Assembly (NCBI GenBank): GCA_037965595.1 | Contig: CP150183.1 | Coordinates: 3,100,001 to 3,164,000, forward strand | Direction: 5' to 3' | DNA from: Alkalihalobacillus sp. FSL W8-0930 | GTDB lineage: Bacteria > Bacillota > Bacilli > Bacillales > Bacillaceae_D | Length of the DNA: 64,000 bases | In this document: positions 63,285 through 64,000 of the stretch, one piece after another | Layout of the letters: each line of letters starts with the position of its first letter | Numbering within the stretch: position 1 is the stretch's first letter | Made by a program: the position numbers and the translations under genes | The notes under the pieces: generated by a model | Databases searched by the model: none | What the model was told of the DNA's origin: nothing | What the model saw: the letters and a program-made list of their open reading frames with translations, nothing else

Positions 63285-63295
63285 TACGGACATTA
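63280..63295. promoter_or_regulatory. Second, weaker AraR-like box
   Basis: ATTTGTACGGACATTA matches the AraR consensus at 12 of 16 positions and overlaps the end of the cre palindrome. Its centre is about 53 bp (five helical turns) from the main box at 63331-63349, compatible with cooperative looping. Confidence 0.5.
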
Positions 63296-63330
63296 TCGAT
63301 TTAGATTTCGATCGGATTGGTTCTCAACTA

Positions 63331-63376
63331 AACTAGTACGTACAACTAATATAAATCGAATAGCCAAAAAATACAA
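63331..63376 (-). promoter_or_regulatory. Arabinose operon promoter with AraR box at the start point
   Basis: TTGTAT (63376-63371), 17-nt spacer, TATATT (63353-63348) on the minus strand; the AraR palindrome AACTAGTACGTACAACTAA (63331-63349, plus strand) begins at the -10 and covers the transcription start. Confidence 0.8.
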
Positions 63377-63477
63377 TAACATCACCTAAAATTTTTTTCG
63401 ACAGGGTTTCAATATACAAGCTTGATCAACAAATTTTATGAAGCCTTTGGGTAAGTTATTCCATGGTAGCAGTAGAA

Positions 63478-63516
63478 AAGCCCAATGAATCTGTAACCTG
63501 AAGATTCATTGGGCTT
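63478..63516 (-). terminator. Terminator after the TctA-like gene
   Basis: A perfect 15-bp stem (63478-63492 with 63502-63516), 9-nt loop, followed on the minus strand by TTTCTAC. Confidence 0.85.
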
Positions 63517-63543
63517 CTAGCACGGTGCTTTTTAATCCATTTT

Positions 63544-64000
63544 TTAAACATTAAGTGTATTGTCTGAACTCTTCCCTCTTTTTTCTTTGATCTCACTTCT
63601 AAGAGTAAAGACCACACATGCAATTCCAGCCAGAATAAATAAGGCGGAGATTGGGTTTGTGAAAAAGTCGGCTGCATTTCCTGATGTCATGAGTGCTCTT
63701 CTCATATACGTTTCAAGTAAAGGTCCGAGTATAAATCCAAGGATCATTGGAGCAATCGGAAATCCATTTCGAACAAGGAAAAAACCAACAACTCCAAATA
63801 AAATCATAACCCAGATATCAAAGATTGAACTATTTGTTGTATAAGCTCCGACTATTGTTAGAACAAAGATGACTGGAAATAGATATTGCTTTGGAACGGT
63901 TAGTACACGAGTGAAAAGCTTCATTCCAAACAACTGATACAAGAACACCAATACCATTGCGACAAAAAAGGCAATAAATACGACGTAAACAATATCAGGG
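63544..64000 (-). CDS. tctA: Tripartite tricarboxylate transporter, TctA large permease (C-terminal part)
   Basis: About 151 C-terminal residues; the 5' end lies beyond the window and the frame is open to position 64000. The run FDIWVMILFGVVGFFLVRNGFPIAPMILGFILGPLLETYMRRALMTSG (positions about 63700-63830) is the conserved end region of TctA permeases. Such systems import citrate and other carboxylates with a TctB and a TctC binding protein. The CitST-like pair at 14.5-16.8 kb could regulate a transporter of this kind, but it is far away. Confidence 0.9.
   Translation of the reverse strand, partial: PDIVYVVFIAFFVAMVLVFLYQLFGMKLFTRVLTVPKQYLFPVIFVLTIVGAYTTNSSIFDIWVMILFGVVGFFLVRNGFPIAPMILGFILGPLLETYMRRALMTSGNAADFFTNPISALFILAGIACVVFTLRSEIKEKRGKSSDNTLNV

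Overview
The window reads as chromosome of a low-GC Gram-positive rod of the Bacillaceae, probably outside the B. subtilis and B. cereus groups. Strong AAGGAGG-type ribosome binding sites, TTG/GTG starts, CcpA and AraR sites, a Rap-Phr cassette, a Rok-like protein, AraR/AraA/AraB/AraD, CitST-like regulators and a YtpB terpene synthase all point there. I see no rRNA, tRNA, CRISPR or prophage. Gene names rest on motifs and family knowledge read by eye.

Layout. 1-6.8 kb (minus strand) is a surface glycopolymer locus: GT2 glycosyltransferase, TagG/TagH-type exporter, a polyprenyl sugar-phosphate transferase, a TagB/TagF-like glycerophosphotransferase, a CDP-alcohol transferase with an altered catalytic motif, TagD, and the start of another GT2 gene. 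An SGNH hydrolase lies divergently. 7.8-12.2 kb is the class Ib ribonucleotide reductase nrdI-nrdE-nrdF behind tandem NrdR boxes, then a Nudix-like gene. 12.2-21.2 kb holds a sunset-domain lipoprotein, an M20 peptidase, a CitST-like two-component pair preceded by a 28-codon leader ORF with its own promoter and terminator, an NYN protein, an aldo/keto reductase and a YfcC carrier. 21.4-27.9 kb is one operon joining a PotABCD-like ABC importer to a nucleoside hydrolase and an adenine deaminase, which looks like purine nucleoside scavenging. 28-44 kb is mixed housekeeping and accessory genes (DUF2294, degenerate CpsB-like protein, DHA2 exporter with TetR, ribokinase, M20 amidohydrolase, RibA, homoserine dehydrogenase-like, YtpB, Rok-like, Rap-Phr) with two copies of a MITE-like repeat and a 41-bp tandem repeat. 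44-48 kb has a HAD gene broken by one in-frame stop, a MarR-MMPL efflux operon with tandem operators, and an Arg/Ser-rich membrane-anchored protein.

The most unusual region is 50.6-54.1 kb. Seven consecutive small ORFs, each exactly 30 codons and each with its own ribosome binding site, lie in tandem with a period of about 142 bp. Five encode the same acidic peptide; every nucleotide difference among them is a synonymous third-position change. The two upstream copies are diverged. Those two copies and the adjacent gene for a secreted fibronectin type III protein share an ECF-like promoter (GTGATCYAA, exactly 14 nt, CGTT). Downstream is a heterodimeric ABC exporter with one degenerate ATP site. 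I propose a dedicated peptide production, and perhaps export, system; no function is known to me.

54.3-63.4 kb is an L-arabinose regulon transcribed chvE-gguA-gguB-araD-araB-araA-araR with AraR boxes and a perfect cre site. The window ends inside a TctA-type transporter gene.
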